Source: an uncultured Lachnospiraceae bacterium
Lineage (GTDB): Bacteria; Bacillota; Clostridia; Lachnospirales; Lachnospiraceae
NCBI GenBank assembly: GCA_910577045.1
Contig: CAJTLB010000011.1
Coordinates: 66,550 to 130,549 of the forward strand
Reading direction: 5' to 3'
DNA: 64,000 nucleotides
The notes beneath the pieces are model-generated. The model was not told the DNA's origin and ran no database searches. It was given only the letters and a program-made list of their open reading frames with translations. Below, piece after piece: positions 33,177 to 41,314 of this stretch (positions within the stretch are counted from its first letter, which is position 1; every line of letters starts with the position of its first letter). The translations under genes and the position numbers were made by a program.

Positions 33177-34796
33177 ATGGCAAAGGAAATTAAGTATGGC
33201 GTAGATGCCAGGACAGCATTAGAGGCTGGTGTAGATAAATTAGCAAATACAGTTAGGGTGACACTTGGGCCAAAAGGAAGAAATGTAGTTTTAGACAAGT
33301 CTTTTGGCGCACCACTGATTACAAATGATGGTGTTACTATAGCAAAAGAAATTGAGTTGGAAGATGCTTTCGAAAATATGGGCGCGCAGCTTGTAAAAGA
33401 AGTAGCTACTAAGACCAATGATGTAGCAGGTGATGGTACAACTACAGCGACTGTTTTAGCCCAAGCGATGATCCATGAGGGAATTAAGAATTTAGCAGCA
33501 GGTGCTAACCCAATTATTTTAAGAAGGGGCATGAAGAAAGCAACAGATGCAGCAGTAGAAGCAATTGCAGCAATGAGCAGCAAAGTAAACGGAAAGAACC
33601 AGATAGCAAGGGTTGCTGCTGTTTCCTCTGGAGATGAAGAAGTAGGGAACTTAGTTGCAGATGCAATGGAAAAGGTATCCAATGATGGTGTTATTACTAT
33701 TGAAGAATCCAAGACAATGAAGACGGAGTTAGATTTAGTAGAAGGTATGCAGTTTGACAGAGGATATATTTCTGCATATATGGCTACAGATATGGACAAG
33801 ATGGTAGCAAACTTAGAGGATCCATATATTTTAATTACAGATAAGAAGATTGCTAATATCCAAGAGATTCTTCCAGTGTTAGAGCAGATTGTACAGTCTG
33901 GATCTAGGTTGTTAATTATTGCTGAAGATGTAGAAGGCGAAGCATTAACTACTTTAATTGTAAATAAATTAAGGGGAACTTTCTCTGTTGTGGCTGTTAA
34001 AGCCCCTGGATATGGTGACAGAAGGAAGGAAATGTTAAAGGATATAGCAATTTTAACAGGCGGCCAGGTAATTTCTGAAGAATTAGGGTTGGATTTAAAA
34101 GAAACTACTATGGATATGTTAGGCCGTGCAAAATCTGTAAGAGTAGAGAAAGAAAATACCATTATTGTAGATGGAGAAGGAAATAAAGAAGAAATTGCTG
34201 CAAGAGTATCCCAGATCCGTGCCCAGATTGAAGAAACAACATCTGATTTTGATAAAGAGAAACTTCAGGAAAGACTGGCTAAATTGGCAGGCGGAGTTGC
34301 TGTTATCCGCGTAGGTGCGGCAACAGAAACAGAAATGAAGGAAAATAAACTTCGTATGGAAGACGCGTTAGCAGCTACTAGGGCAGCAGTAGAAGAAGGC
34401 ATTATTGCAGGCGGCGGTTCTGCGTATATCCATGCTGCAAAGGAAGTAGCAAAAAAGACTGCTGATTTAGAAGGGGACGAGAAGACAGGCGCCAATATTA
34501 TCTTAAAGGCATTGGAGTCACCACTTGCTACAATAGCTGAAAATGCTGGTTTAGAAGGTGCTGTGATTATTAGTAAAGTCCGTGAGCAGAAACCAGGCAT
34601 TGGGTTTGACGCATTAAAAGAAGAATATGTAGATATGGTAGAAGCAGGTATCCTTGATCCAGCAAAGGTGACAAGAAGCGCATTACAAAATGCAACCAGC
34701 GTAGCATCTACATTGCTGACAACAGAATCTGTAGTAGCAAATATTAAAGAAGAAACACCAGCTATGCCACAAGGCGGCGGAATGGGAATGATGTAA
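33177..34796 (+). CDS. groEL: Chaperonin GroEL
   Basis: The 539-residue Hsp60 chaperonin. ATP-binding VTLGPKGRNVVLDKSFG and GDGTTTATVLAQ are intact, as are the apical KAPGYGDRRKEML and the Gly/Met-rich tail GGGMGMM. It folds proteins in a double-ring cage with GroES. It starts 35 bases after groES and ends at a strong terminator. A 344-codon open frame on the opposite strand is a shadow caused by codon composition. Confidence 0.99.
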   Translation: MAKEIKYGVDARTALEAGVDKLANTVRVTLGPKGRNVVLDKSFGAPLITNDGVTIAKEIELEDAFENMGAQLVKEVATKTNDVAGDGTTTATVLAQAMIHEGIKNLAAGANPIILRRGMKKATDAAVEAIAAMSSKVNGKNQIARVAAVSSGDEEVGNLVADAMEKVSNDGVITIEESKTMKTELDLVEGMQFDRGYISAYMATDMDKMVANLEDPYILITDKKIANIQEILPVLEQIVQSGSRLLIIAEDVEGEALTTLIVNKLRGTFSVVAVKAPGYGDRRKEMLKDIAILTGGQVISEELGLDLKETTMDMLGRAKSVRVEKENTIIVDGEGNKEEIAARVSQIRAQIEETTSDFDKEKLQERLAKLAGGVAVIRVGAATETEMKENKLRMEDALAATRAAVEEGIIAGGGSAYIHAAKEVAKKTADLEGDEKTGANIILKALESPLATIAENAGLEGAVIISKVREQKPGIGFDALKEEYVDMVEAGILDPAKVTRSALQNATSVASTLLTTESVVANIKEETPAMPQGGGMGMM

Positions 34797-34813
34797 TTTA
34801 CCAAAAAGAAGAG

Positions 34814-34848
34814 AACGGGACAGATTTATAATGGCTGTCCCGTTTTTT
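34814..34848 (+). terminator. Intrinsic terminator of groESL
   Basis: AACGGGACAG (34814-34823) pairs perfectly with CTGTCCCGTT (34835-34844) and is followed by TTTT. It lies 17 bases after the groEL stop. Confidence 0.95.
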
Positions 34849-34865
34849 GATCCGCCATATTTTGC

Positions 34866-34894
34866 TTGAGCCTTTTCTTAAAGTATGTTAAGAT
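34866..34894 (+). promoter_or_regulatory. Predicted promoter of the DUF6106-like gene
   Basis: TTGAGC (34866-34871) and TAAGAT (34889-34894) are 17 bases apart, 37 bases before the start codon and just after the groESL terminator. Confidence 0.55.
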
Positions 34895-34931
34895 AGACTA
34901 AAATATAAAATACAGGAGGCAATCATCAGTT

Positions 34932-35429
34932 ATGAGTGATTTATATTCAGAATGGATTGTAAAACGAAAAAAACCAGTATGGGCACTTCCAGCTAAAATT
35001 ATATTAATACTTTTTACGGCAATTATGGCATTTTTTGCTATGGCAGGGTTTATTATTTTAGCTATTCCAGCATTAATTTTAGGTTATGTGACATACCGCC
35101 TGTCCTTAAACTGGGATTTGGAATATGAATATACCTTTGTCAAAGGTGAATTGGACATTGATAAAATTATGGCAAAAGCAAAAAGGAAGCGTTGTGCTGT
35201 ATTTAATATGGAACAGACAGAAGTGGTTGCGCCAGAAGGGGCACATCAGTTGGATAATTTTAAAAATACCCCATGTAAAGTAATGGATTTTTCTTCTGGG
35301 ATACCAGAAAATAAGAAGTATATTATGTATACTTCTTACCATAATGAAATAGTAAAAGTAATCTTCGAGCCAAATGACAGAATGTTGGATGATATGTGGA
35401 ATACAGCACCAAGAAAAGTGGTAAAATAA
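34932..35429 (+). CDS. Small membrane protein, DUF6106-like
   Basis: A 165-residue protein that I place near DUF6106. A hydrophobic hairpin (about 20-60; IILILFTAIMAFFAMAGFIILAIPALILGYVTYRL) gives two membrane helices. It is followed by a cytoplasmic-looking domain (YEYTFVKGELDIDKIMAKAKRKRCAVFNM) that recalls pleckstrin-like membrane-associated folds. Function is unknown. It is single-gene, between groESL and guaB, with its own predicted promoter and an AGGAGG site. Confidence 0.7.
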   Translation: MSDLYSEWIVKRKKPVWALPAKIILILFTAIMAFFAMAGFIILAIPALILGYVTYRLSLNWDLEYEYTFVKGELDIDKIMAKAKRKRCAVFNMEQTEVVAPEGAHQLDNFKNTPCKVMDFSSGIPENKKYIMYTSYHNEIVKVIFEPNDRMLDDMWNTAPRKVVK

Positions 35430-35469
35430 ATAATTAGATTGAAAATATAAGAAATATAAGATAATCTGC

Positions 35470-35498
35470 TTGACATCAGCCTGAATTTTTGTTAGAAT
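35470..35498 (+). promoter_or_regulatory. Strong sigma-A promoter of guaB
   Basis: Perfect TTGACA (35470-35475) and TAGAAT (35493-35498) with 17-base spacing, about 49 bases before the guaB start. No purine riboswitch-like structure fits in the short leader. Confidence 0.75.
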
Positions 35499-35547
35499 TG
35501 ATAAACTATAAAAATCGAAAGAATAATAAGAAAGAGAGGCAGAAGAA

Positions 35548-37002
35548 ATGGGTAAGATTATCGGTGAAGGCATTACTTTTGATGATGTTTTGCTGGTTCC
35601 AGCATATTCTGAGGTAATACCAAATCAAGTAGATTTATCAACTATGCTGACAAAAAAAATCCGCCTGAATATTCCAATGATGAGTGCAGGCATGGATACA
35701 GTGACAGAACATAGGATGGCAATTGCTATGGCCCGCCAGGGTGGGATAGGGATTATTCATAAGAATATGACAATTCAGCAGCAGGCAGAAGAGGTTGATA
35801 AGGTAAAACGTTCGGAGAACGGAGTAATTACGGACCCATTTTATTTGTCACCAGAAAATACATTAGAAGATGCGAATAACTTAATGGCAAAGTTTCGTAT
35901 TTCTGGTGTGCCAATTACAGAAGGGAAAAAATTAGTTGGTATTATTACAAACCGAGATTTAAAATTTGAAACAGATTTTTCAAAAAAGATTAAAGATTCT
36001 ATGACATCAGAAGGATTAGTAACGGCAAGGGAAGGGATTACATTAGAAGAGGCTAAGGTAATTCTTGCTAGTGCTAGGAAAGAAAAGCTTCCAATTGTAG
36101 ATGAAAATTTTAATTTAAAAGGCTTAATTACAATTAAAGATATTGAAAAACAGTTAAAATACCCATCTTCAGCAAAGGATACACAAGGAAGGCTTTTATG
36201 TGGGGCAGCAGTTGGGATTACAGCAAATGTATTAGAACGTGTAGAAGCTTTAGTGAAAGCAAAAGTAGATGTAGTGGTATTAGATTCTGCCCACGGACAT
36301 TCTGCTAATGTGCTTCATTCGGTAAAATTAATTAAAGAAAAATTCCCTGAGTTACAGGTAATTGCAGGGAATGTAGCAACAGGGGAAGCAACAAAGGCAT
36401 TAATAGAAGCAGGAGTGGATGCTGTTAAAGTGGGCATAGGGCCAGGCTCTATTTGTACAACCCGTGTAGTTGCAGGAATTGGAGTCCCTCAGATTACAGC
36501 AATTATGGACAGCTATGCAGTAGCAAAAGAATATGGTATCCCGATTATTGCAGATGGAGGTATTAAATATTCTGGGGATATGACAAAAGCGATTGCGGCA
36601 GGCGGGAATGTTTGTATGATGGGAAGTATTTTTGCAGGCTGTGATGAAAGCCCAGGAACTTTTGAATTGTATCAAGGAAGGAAGTATAAGGTTTACCGTG
36701 GCATGGGATCAATAGCTGCTATGGAAAATGGAAGTAAAGACCGTTATTTCCAGTCAGATGCAAAGAAGCTTGTGCCAGAAGGGGTAGAAGGCCGCGTTGC
36801 TTATAAAGGGACTGTAGAAGATACCGTATTCCAGTTAATGGGTGGGCTCCGTGCGGGAATGGGGTATTGTGGCGCAGCAACAATCCCTATTTTGCAGGAA
36901 ACAGGAAAATTTGTAAAGATTTCTGCCGCATCTTTAAAAGAAAGCCATCCACATGATATCCATATTACAAAGGAAGCACCAAACTATAGTGTAGATGAAT
37001 AA
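35548..37002 (+). CDS. guaB: IMP dehydrogenase
   Basis: A 484-residue enzyme converting IMP to XMP with NAD+, the committed step of GMP synthesis. The barrel holds the catalytic loop GPGSICTTRVVAGIG with the active Cys, ADGGIKYSGD, and the flap region YRGMGSIAAM. Two CBS domains (about 95-205) are inserted in the usual place. Length is normal. It is transcribed from its own strong promoter and ends at a strong terminator, so it is monocistronic here. Confidence 0.98.
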   Translation: MGKIIGEGITFDDVLLVPAYSEVIPNQVDLSTMLTKKIRLNIPMMSAGMDTVTEHRMAIAMARQGGIGIIHKNMTIQQQAEEVDKVKRSENGVITDPFYLSPENTLEDANNLMAKFRISGVPITEGKKLVGIITNRDLKFETDFSKKIKDSMTSEGLVTAREGITLEEAKVILASARKEKLPIVDENFNLKGLITIKDIEKQLKYPSSAKDTQGRLLCGAAVGITANVLERVEALVKAKVDVVVLDSAHGHSANVLHSVKLIKEKFPELQVIAGNVATGEATKALIEAGVDAVKVGIGPGSICTTRVVAGIGVPQITAIMDSYAVAKEYGIPIIADGGIKYSGDMTKAIAAGGNVCMMGSIFAGCDESPGTFELYQGRKYKVYRGMGSIAAMENGSKDRYFQSDAKKLVPEGVEGRVAYKGTVEDTVFQLMGGLRAGMGYCGAATIPILQETGKFVKISAASLKESHPHDIHITKEAPNYSVDE

Positions 37003-37008
37003 AGATAT

Positions 37009-37038
37009 AAAAAGCATGGAAATGTCCATGCTTTTTTT
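37009..37038 (+). terminator. Intrinsic terminator of guaB
   Basis: AAAAAGCATGGA and TCCATGCTTTTT form a 12-bp stem around AATG and continue into a T-run, starting six bases after the stop. Confidence 0.93.
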
Positions 37039-37088
37039 CTACTAGGAAAATATGCGAAAAAGCGGCAAACTAGATTCCGAATGTCTAC

Positions 37089-37117
37089 TTTACAAGTGGG
37101 TATAATTTAGGTATAAT
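37089..37117 (+). promoter_or_regulatory. Predicted sigma-A promoter of exoA
   Basis: TTTACA (37089-37094) and perfect TATAAT (37112-37117) with 17-base spacing. The -10 box contains the ATG at 37116, which therefore cannot be the translation start and supports ATG 37149. Confidence 0.65.
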
Positions 37118-37148
37118 GAAAATAGAGAGAGGAAAAGGCAGGGAAAGT

Positions 37149-37901
37149 ATGAAATTAATTTCATGGAATGTAAATGGGCTAAGGGCCTGTATGGAAAAAG
37201 GTTTTATGGATTTTTTCCGTCAGGAGGATGCTGATATTTTTTGTATCCAAGAGAGTAAGCTTCAAGAAGGGCAGATTACAATGGATTTGCCGGGTTATTA
37301 TCAGTATTGGAATTATGCAGAAAAAAAAGGATATTCTGGGACAGCAATTTTTTCGAAAAAAGAGCCTGTTTTAGTAAAGTATGGTATAGGGATAGAGGAA
37401 CATGATAAAGAAGGCAGAGTGATTACGCTGGAATTTGAGGATTTTTATATGGTGACAGTTTATACACCAAATTCAAAAAGAGAGTTGTCACGGTTGGAGT
37501 ATCGTATGAAGTGGGAGGATGCATTTCGGGAGTATTTAGGTGTTTTAATGAAACAAAAGGCCGTAATCTTTTGTGGGGATATGAATGTAGCGCATCAGGA
37601 TATTGATTTAAAAAACCCAAAAACAAACCATGGGACGGCTGGGTTTACCGATCAAGAACGAGAGAAATTTTCTAAATTACTGAAAAGTGGGTTTATTGAT
37701 ACATTCCGTTATTTTTATCCAAATAAGGCAGAGGTATATTCTTGGTGGTCTTATATGCGCAATGCAAGAGAGAAAAATAATGGGTGGCGCATTGATTATT
37801 TTTGTGTATCGGAATCTATAAAGGACCATTTAAAAGATGCAAAAATTCATTCTGGCATATATGGTTCCGATCATTGCCCAGTAGAATTAATAATAGAATA
37901 A
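37149..37901 (+). CDS. exoA: Exodeoxyribonuclease III / AP endonuclease
   Basis: A 250-residue ExoIII-family enzyme for base-excision repair, cutting 5' to abasic sites and trimming 3' ends. Active-site motifs are complete: SWNVNGLRACM, IQESKLQ (metal Glu), YSGTAIFSK, CGDMNVAHQDIDL, WSYMRNAREKNNGWRIDYF and GSDHCPVEL. ATG 37149 is preceded by AGGGAA; an upstream ATG lies in the promoter. The next gene begins 16 bases downstream and is unrelated in function but likely co-transcribed. Confidence 0.96.
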   Translation: MKLISWNVNGLRACMEKGFMDFFRQEDADIFCIQESKLQEGQITMDLPGYYQYWNYAEKKGYSGTAIFSKKEPVLVKYGIGIEEHDKEGRVITLEFEDFYMVTVYTPNSKRELSRLEYRMKWEDAFREYLGVLMKQKAVIFCGDMNVAHQDIDLKNPKTNHGTAGFTDQEREKFSKLLKSGFIDTFRYFYPNKAEVYSWWSYMRNAREKNNGWRIDYFCVSESIKDHLKDAKIHSGIYGSDHCPVELIIE

Positions 37902-37917
37902 TAGTATGTGAGGAACG

Positions 37918-39753
37918 ATGGCGAAATTAGACAAAATGAAATATAACATAAAAGAAGGGCACCCGTTCCCCATGGGCGTAACAAGGGAAGTAGACGGAAT
38001 TAATATTTCCGTACAGGCACCAGAGAAGATGCCAGTAAAGTTTTTAGTCTATAAAAAACTAAGGTATACTGGAAAAGAACAGCCAGAGAAAATTCCCTTT
38101 CCAGAGTCAGGCAGGATGGGTAAGATTATTTGTATGAAAGTGGAAGGGCTTCCAGAAAGTTTTGCTTATCACTTCCAAATTGGAAATGAAATAGAAACAG
38201 ACAGTTATGCGAAATATATCCTAGGCAGGGAGCAGTTTGGCAAAAATTTAGGGAATAGATGTTGTGCTTTTTGTTTTTCTAATACTTATAATTGGGAAGG
38301 AGATAGGAAGCCAAATATCCCCATGGAGGATACAATTTTATACCGGCTCCATGTAAGGGGATTTACAAAACATGCTTCTTCACAAGTAAATGGAAAAGCA
38401 AGAGGGACATTTGCTGGAATAAAAGAAAAAATTCCGTATTTAAAGGAGCTTGGCATTACAACAGTAGAACTATTGCCAGCTTATGAATTTGACGAGGTAC
38501 CAAAGTTATCATATGAACCTTCAGCAAAACAGGGACAATCCCGTATTAATTATTGGGGTTATACAGATGCTTATTATTTTTCCCCTAAGGCTTCCTATTC
38601 AGAGTGTGGGAAGGCATATATAGAATTAAAGGATTTAGTAAAAGAACTCCATAAAAATGAAATAGAATTGTGTATGGAGTTTTATTTTATACCTGGGACA
38701 AGAAAGGAATATATATTAGAATGTCTCCGTTATTGGGCATTGGAATACCATATTGATGGGTTCCATGTCAATTCTGATGTGGCGCCTATGCAAATGATAG
38801 CAGAAGATTTATTGCTTGCTTCCACGAAATTGTTTGGAACATGGTGGGAAGAAGGAGAACGAAGGGAAAAAAAGCATCTAGCAGAGTTCCATGATGGTTT
38901 TTTAGTAGACGCTAGGAAATATTTAAAAGGCGATAATGAACAGATACAAGCACTTTTGTATCGTATGAGATATAACCCTATTGGGCATGGGGTAGTAAAT
39001 TATATAGCAAACCATGACAGCTTAACGCTGTATGATAATGTTACCTATGAAAAAAAACATAATGAAAAGAATGGTGAAAATAACCATGATGGGAATGTGT
39101 ATAATTATAGCTGGAATTGTGGGGAAGAAGGAGAATCAAGGCGGAAAAAGGTATTAGAGCGTAGGAGTAGGCAGATAAGGAATTCGCTTCTTTTGGTGTT
39201 TTTAAGCCAAGGGATACCTATGTTATTGGCAGGCGATGAATTTGGGAGGACAAAGGGAGGAAATAGTAACGCATGGTGCCAGGACAATGAAATTTCTTGG
39301 ATAAATTGGAATTTAAACCAAAATAGAAGAGAAATTTTAGCTTTTACCAAAGAATTAATTACATTTCGGAAGGAACATAGAATTTTCCATATGCCAAACC
39401 AGCTTAAGTTAATGGATTATGGAAAAAATGGGTATCCTGATATTTCTTATCATGGCACAAAAGCATGGTATCCAGATTTTGATACGTATAGCCGGCATAT
39501 TGGGATTATGTATTGTGGGGAATATGCGAAATATGCAAAGGGAAAACCAGATGATTTCTTTTATGTAGCTTTAAATTCTCATTGGGAGTCACATATATTG
39601 GCTCTTCCAAATCTCCCAAAGGGGAAACACTGGTATGAGATATTTTCTACAGAAAAAGAGAAGGGAAGGTTCCGAAAAGAAAAACTCCTTTTAGAGAACC
39701 AAAAGGAGTTTAGGGTAGCACCAAGAAGCAGTGCTATATTGGTTGGCGTGTAA
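37918..39753 (+). CDS. GH13 (isoamylase/GlgX-like) protein lacking catalytic residues
   Basis: A 611-residue protein with the layout of glycogen-debranching GH13 enzymes: an N-terminal beta-sandwich (about 1-115), then a barrel starting YRLHVRGFTKH and FAGIKEKIPYLKELGITTVELLPAYEFDE, and a C-terminal beta domain. The fold is convincing but key positions are changed. Region I (normally DVVYNH) reads MEFYFI. Region II (normally GFRFD) reads GFHVN, putting Asn285 at the nucleophile and His283 at the conserved Arg. Region III (normally AEPW) aligns to FGTWW. Region IV ANHDS is kept. Hydrolysis is therefore unlikely; it may bind glycogen or maltodextrin. It starts 16 bases after exoA and ends two bases from a convergent gene. 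Confidence 0.8.
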   Translation: MAKLDKMKYNIKEGHPFPMGVTREVDGINISVQAPEKMPVKFLVYKKLRYTGKEQPEKIPFPESGRMGKIICMKVEGLPESFAYHFQIGNEIETDSYAKYILGREQFGKNLGNRCCAFCFSNTYNWEGDRKPNIPMEDTILYRLHVRGFTKHASSQVNGKARGTFAGIKEKIPYLKELGITTVELLPAYEFDEVPKLSYEPSAKQGQSRINYWGYTDAYYFSPKASYSECGKAYIELKDLVKELHKNEIELCMEFYFIPGTRKEYILECLRYWALEYHIDGFHVNSDVAPMQMIAEDLLLASTKLFGTWWEEGERREKKHLAEFHDGFLVDARKYLKGDNEQIQALLYRMRYNPIGHGVVNYIANHDSLTLYDNVTYEKKHNEKNGENNHDGNVYNYSWNCGEEGESRRKKVLERRSRQIRNSLLLVFLSQGIPMLLAGDEFGRTKGGNSNAWCQDNEISWINWNLNQNRREILAFTKELITFRKEHRIFHMPNQLKLMDYGKNGYPDISYHGTKAWYPDFDTYSRHIGIMYCGEYAKYAKGKPDDFFYVALNSHWESHILALPNLPKGKHWYEIFSTEKEKGRFRKEKLLLENQKEFRVAPRSSAILVGV

Positions 39754-39755
39754 GC

Positions 39756-40343
39756 CTATAAAAGGTCACATTTTTTAAGGACTGGGCGGAGCGCTAAATA
39801 TAAAATAGAGGAAATAATGGTGGCGGTTACGGCATTAATAGAAGTAGTAATTGCCCCAATTTTAGCCAATGTAACAGAGAGATCCTGTGGTATGCCAAAC
39901 AAATACGTTTTATAAAAATAACCAACAAGTGGATCAGCTACAATATTAAAGGCCATGCCAGCTGCAGCAGAGAGGAAAGTCGCGCCTATTATATAACGGG
40001 CAGAATGTTCCTCTTTGTTTAATTTTAGTATTCTATGTGCTACAACGCCAACAATTAAACCAATACAGAGCTTTAGGAAAAAGGTTTTGGGGGCACTTGT
40101 AGCATATCCTGAAGTTAGGTCTGCAATTGTCATACCAACTGCACCAGCCAAGCCGCCATACAATCCACTAGTTAGAAGGGCAGCAAGTACACAAAATATA
40201 TTTCCAAAGTGTATAGCGCTTTTCTCGGTTCCTACGGGGATATCAATCTTAAAAAAAGTAAACCCAATGTAGCATAGTGCAGCACATAGTGCAGCTTGCG
40301 TTAATTTTTGAACTCGTTTATTCTCTTGTGTTAATGTGTTCAT
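39756..40343 (-). CDS. ECF transporter S component, substrate unknown
   Basis: A 195-residue membrane protein with about six helices. AIHFGNIFCVLAALLTSGLYGGLAGAVGMTIADLTSGYATSAPKTFFLK is typical of ECF S-components, which bind vitamins or related small molecules and dock with a shared EcfAAT module. Those energising genes are not nearby. The N-terminal LTQAALCAALCYIGF fits the helix that contacts EcfT. The vitamin cannot be told from sequence; folate, pantothenate, queuosine precursor and nicotinate families were considered without a decision. ATG 40343 follows AGGAGG. An unusual repeat array precedes it. Its stop is two bases from the convergent GH13-like gene. Confidence 0.82.
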   Translation of the reverse strand: MNTLTQENKRVQKLTQAALCAALCYIGFTFFKIDIPVGTEKSAIHFGNIFCVLAALLTSGLYGGLAGAVGMTIADLTSGYATSAPKTFFLKLCIGLIVGVVAHRILKLNKEEHSARYIIGATFLSAAAGMAFNIVADPLVGYFYKTYLFGIPQDLSVTLAKIGAITTSINAVTATIISSILYLALRPVLKKCDLL

Positions 40344-40381
40344 AATAAAAACCTCCTGTGTGTAATCTACGCAACCGCATT

Positions 40382-40439
40382 ACAGTAGTAATATTATGAC
40401 ATTAGTAATGTGGTGACGTTAGTAATGTTGTTACATTAG
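40382..40439. repeat. Tandem 17-bp repeats with core ACATTAGTAATGT
   Basis: Units begin at 40382 (ACAGTAGTAATATTATG), 40399 (ACATTAGTAATGTGGTG), 40416 (ACGTTAGTAATGTTGTT) and 40433 (partial, ACATTAG). The core is itself a palindrome centred on the middle G. Spacing is exactly 17 bases. It probably is a cooperative operator array for a regulator of the ECF gene. Confidence 0.75.
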
Positions 40440-40445
40440 ATTATA
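40440..40445 (-). promoter_or_regulatory. Predicted -10 box of the ECF S-component gene
   Basis: A perfect TATAAT on the minus strand. The -35 region is poor (ATTTTG at 17-base spacing), which fits a promoter needing or excluding a regulator. Confidence 0.4.
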
Positions 40446-40498
40446 CACAGGAGTGGATATTTCAAAATAGCCAATTTGTAATTATTTAACCATGCCAG

Positions 40499-41224
40499 TT
40501 ATGGGATAACCTGCGGAAGCACGTTGCTTAGGGTATCATAAATGGTAATAGTAGCTTTTCGGTCTGTATAACGTTTTTCTGTATTAATTAAAACTAATTC
40601 ATTTCCCTCAAAATATTGCAAAAACCGTTTTGCAAGGTAGGAGTCCATATGGGTGCCACCAATAATTAACATATCTGCATGGGAAACGGCATCCGCTGCT
40701 GCCGTAATACGGCCATTGTCTATCATATCCCCATAGAAACTGACACCTGGCCGGATAGCACCATTGCAGCGTTCACATTTTGGGATACCATGGCTTTCTT
40801 TTATGTAGGATGCTGGATAAGTAGCACCACAGCGTATACATGTATTTGTATGGATATTGCCAAATAATTCGATAATGTTCTGGTTTCCAGCAAGGCGGTG
40901 CATACCATAGATACTACGGGTAATAATTGATTTTAATTTTCCAGATCGTTCTAACCGTGCCAAAGCATAATAGGCTTCATTTGGCTCCTTGTCCAAATGT
41001 AAGATGCGATCACGGTAATAGCGGAAAAATAGTTCTGGACGGGTACTGTAAAATGCTGAACTAAATAAATCTTCAGGAGAATACCGGTATTCCTGTTCCA
41101 CATCATATGCTTCTTCTGTGTCTCGGTAATTGGGGAGACCAAGTTCACGGGTAAAGCTAATACCACTCATAAATACGATATTATTATGGTTTATAATTGC
41201 ATTTCTTAAAACATCATATGACAT
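40499..41224 (-). CDS. Sir2-family protein lacking sirtuin catalytic residues
   Basis: A 241-residue sirtuin fold. The zinc site is intact (Cys129, Cys132, Cys150, Cys153), and other blocks align (RPGVSFYGDMI; LIIGGTHM; LVLINTEKRYTDRKA). The deacylase chemistry is not supported: the HG of the catalytic ELHGN block is replaced by ELFGN (Phe121 for His), QNID reads RSIY (103-106), and the GAGIS loop reads MSGIS. Such a protein may still bind NAD+, ADP-ribose or another nucleotide, but deacetylase activity is unlikely. ATG 41224 follows GGCGGTGA. It precedes the ECF gene on the same strand with a 156-base gap. Confidence 0.85.
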   Translation of the reverse strand: MSYDVLRNAIINHNNIVFMSGISFTRELGLPNYRDTEEAYDVEQEYRYSPEDLFSSAFYSTRPELFFRYYRDRILHLDKEPNEAYYALARLERSGKLKSIITRSIYGMHRLAGNQNIIELFGNIHTNTCIRCGATYPASYIKESHGIPKCERCNGAIRPGVSFYGDMIDNGRITAAADAVSHADMLIIGGTHMDSYLAKRFLQYFEGNELVLINTEKRYTDRKATITIYDTLSNVLPQVIP

Positions 41225-41261
41225 AGCATCACCGCCTTTTCATGTATTTCTATATACCTTT

Positions 41262-41290
41262 ATTATAAGGTAGAACACTAAAAAAAGCAA
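41262..41290 (-). promoter_or_regulatory. Predicted promoter of the sirtuin-like gene
   Basis: On the minus strand TTGCTT (41285-41290) and perfect TATAAT (41262-41267) are 17 bases apart, 38 bases before the start codon. Confidence 0.6.
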
Positions 41291-41314
41291 GGACAGCATG
41301 GATTTTTCTATATT

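Larger units (their letters stand above)
40353..40453. repeat. 17-bp inverted repeat enclosing the ECF gene control region
   Basis: CTCCTGTGTGTAATCTA (40353-40369) and TAGATTATACACAGGAG (40437-40453) are inverted copies matching at 16 of 17 positions. The proximal arm overlaps the ribosome-binding site of the ECF gene and the distal arm overlaps its predicted -10 box. Confidence 0.8.

Noticed and set aside
33128..34162. 344-codon open frame on the minus strand across groEL
   Set aside because: It lies wholly antisense to an unmistakable groEL and reflects codon composition; it has no ribosome-binding site of note and a Ser/Thr/Ile-rich shadow translation.
37116..37149. ATG 37116 as the exoA start
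   Set aside because: The codon overlaps a perfect TATAAT -10 box, so it would not be in the transcript.
40344..40460. THF or preQ1 riboswitch before the ECF gene
   Set aside because: Neither conserved core was recognisable; the region is better described by repeats. The predicted promoter also falls inside the distal arm, so a full hairpin would not be transcribed.
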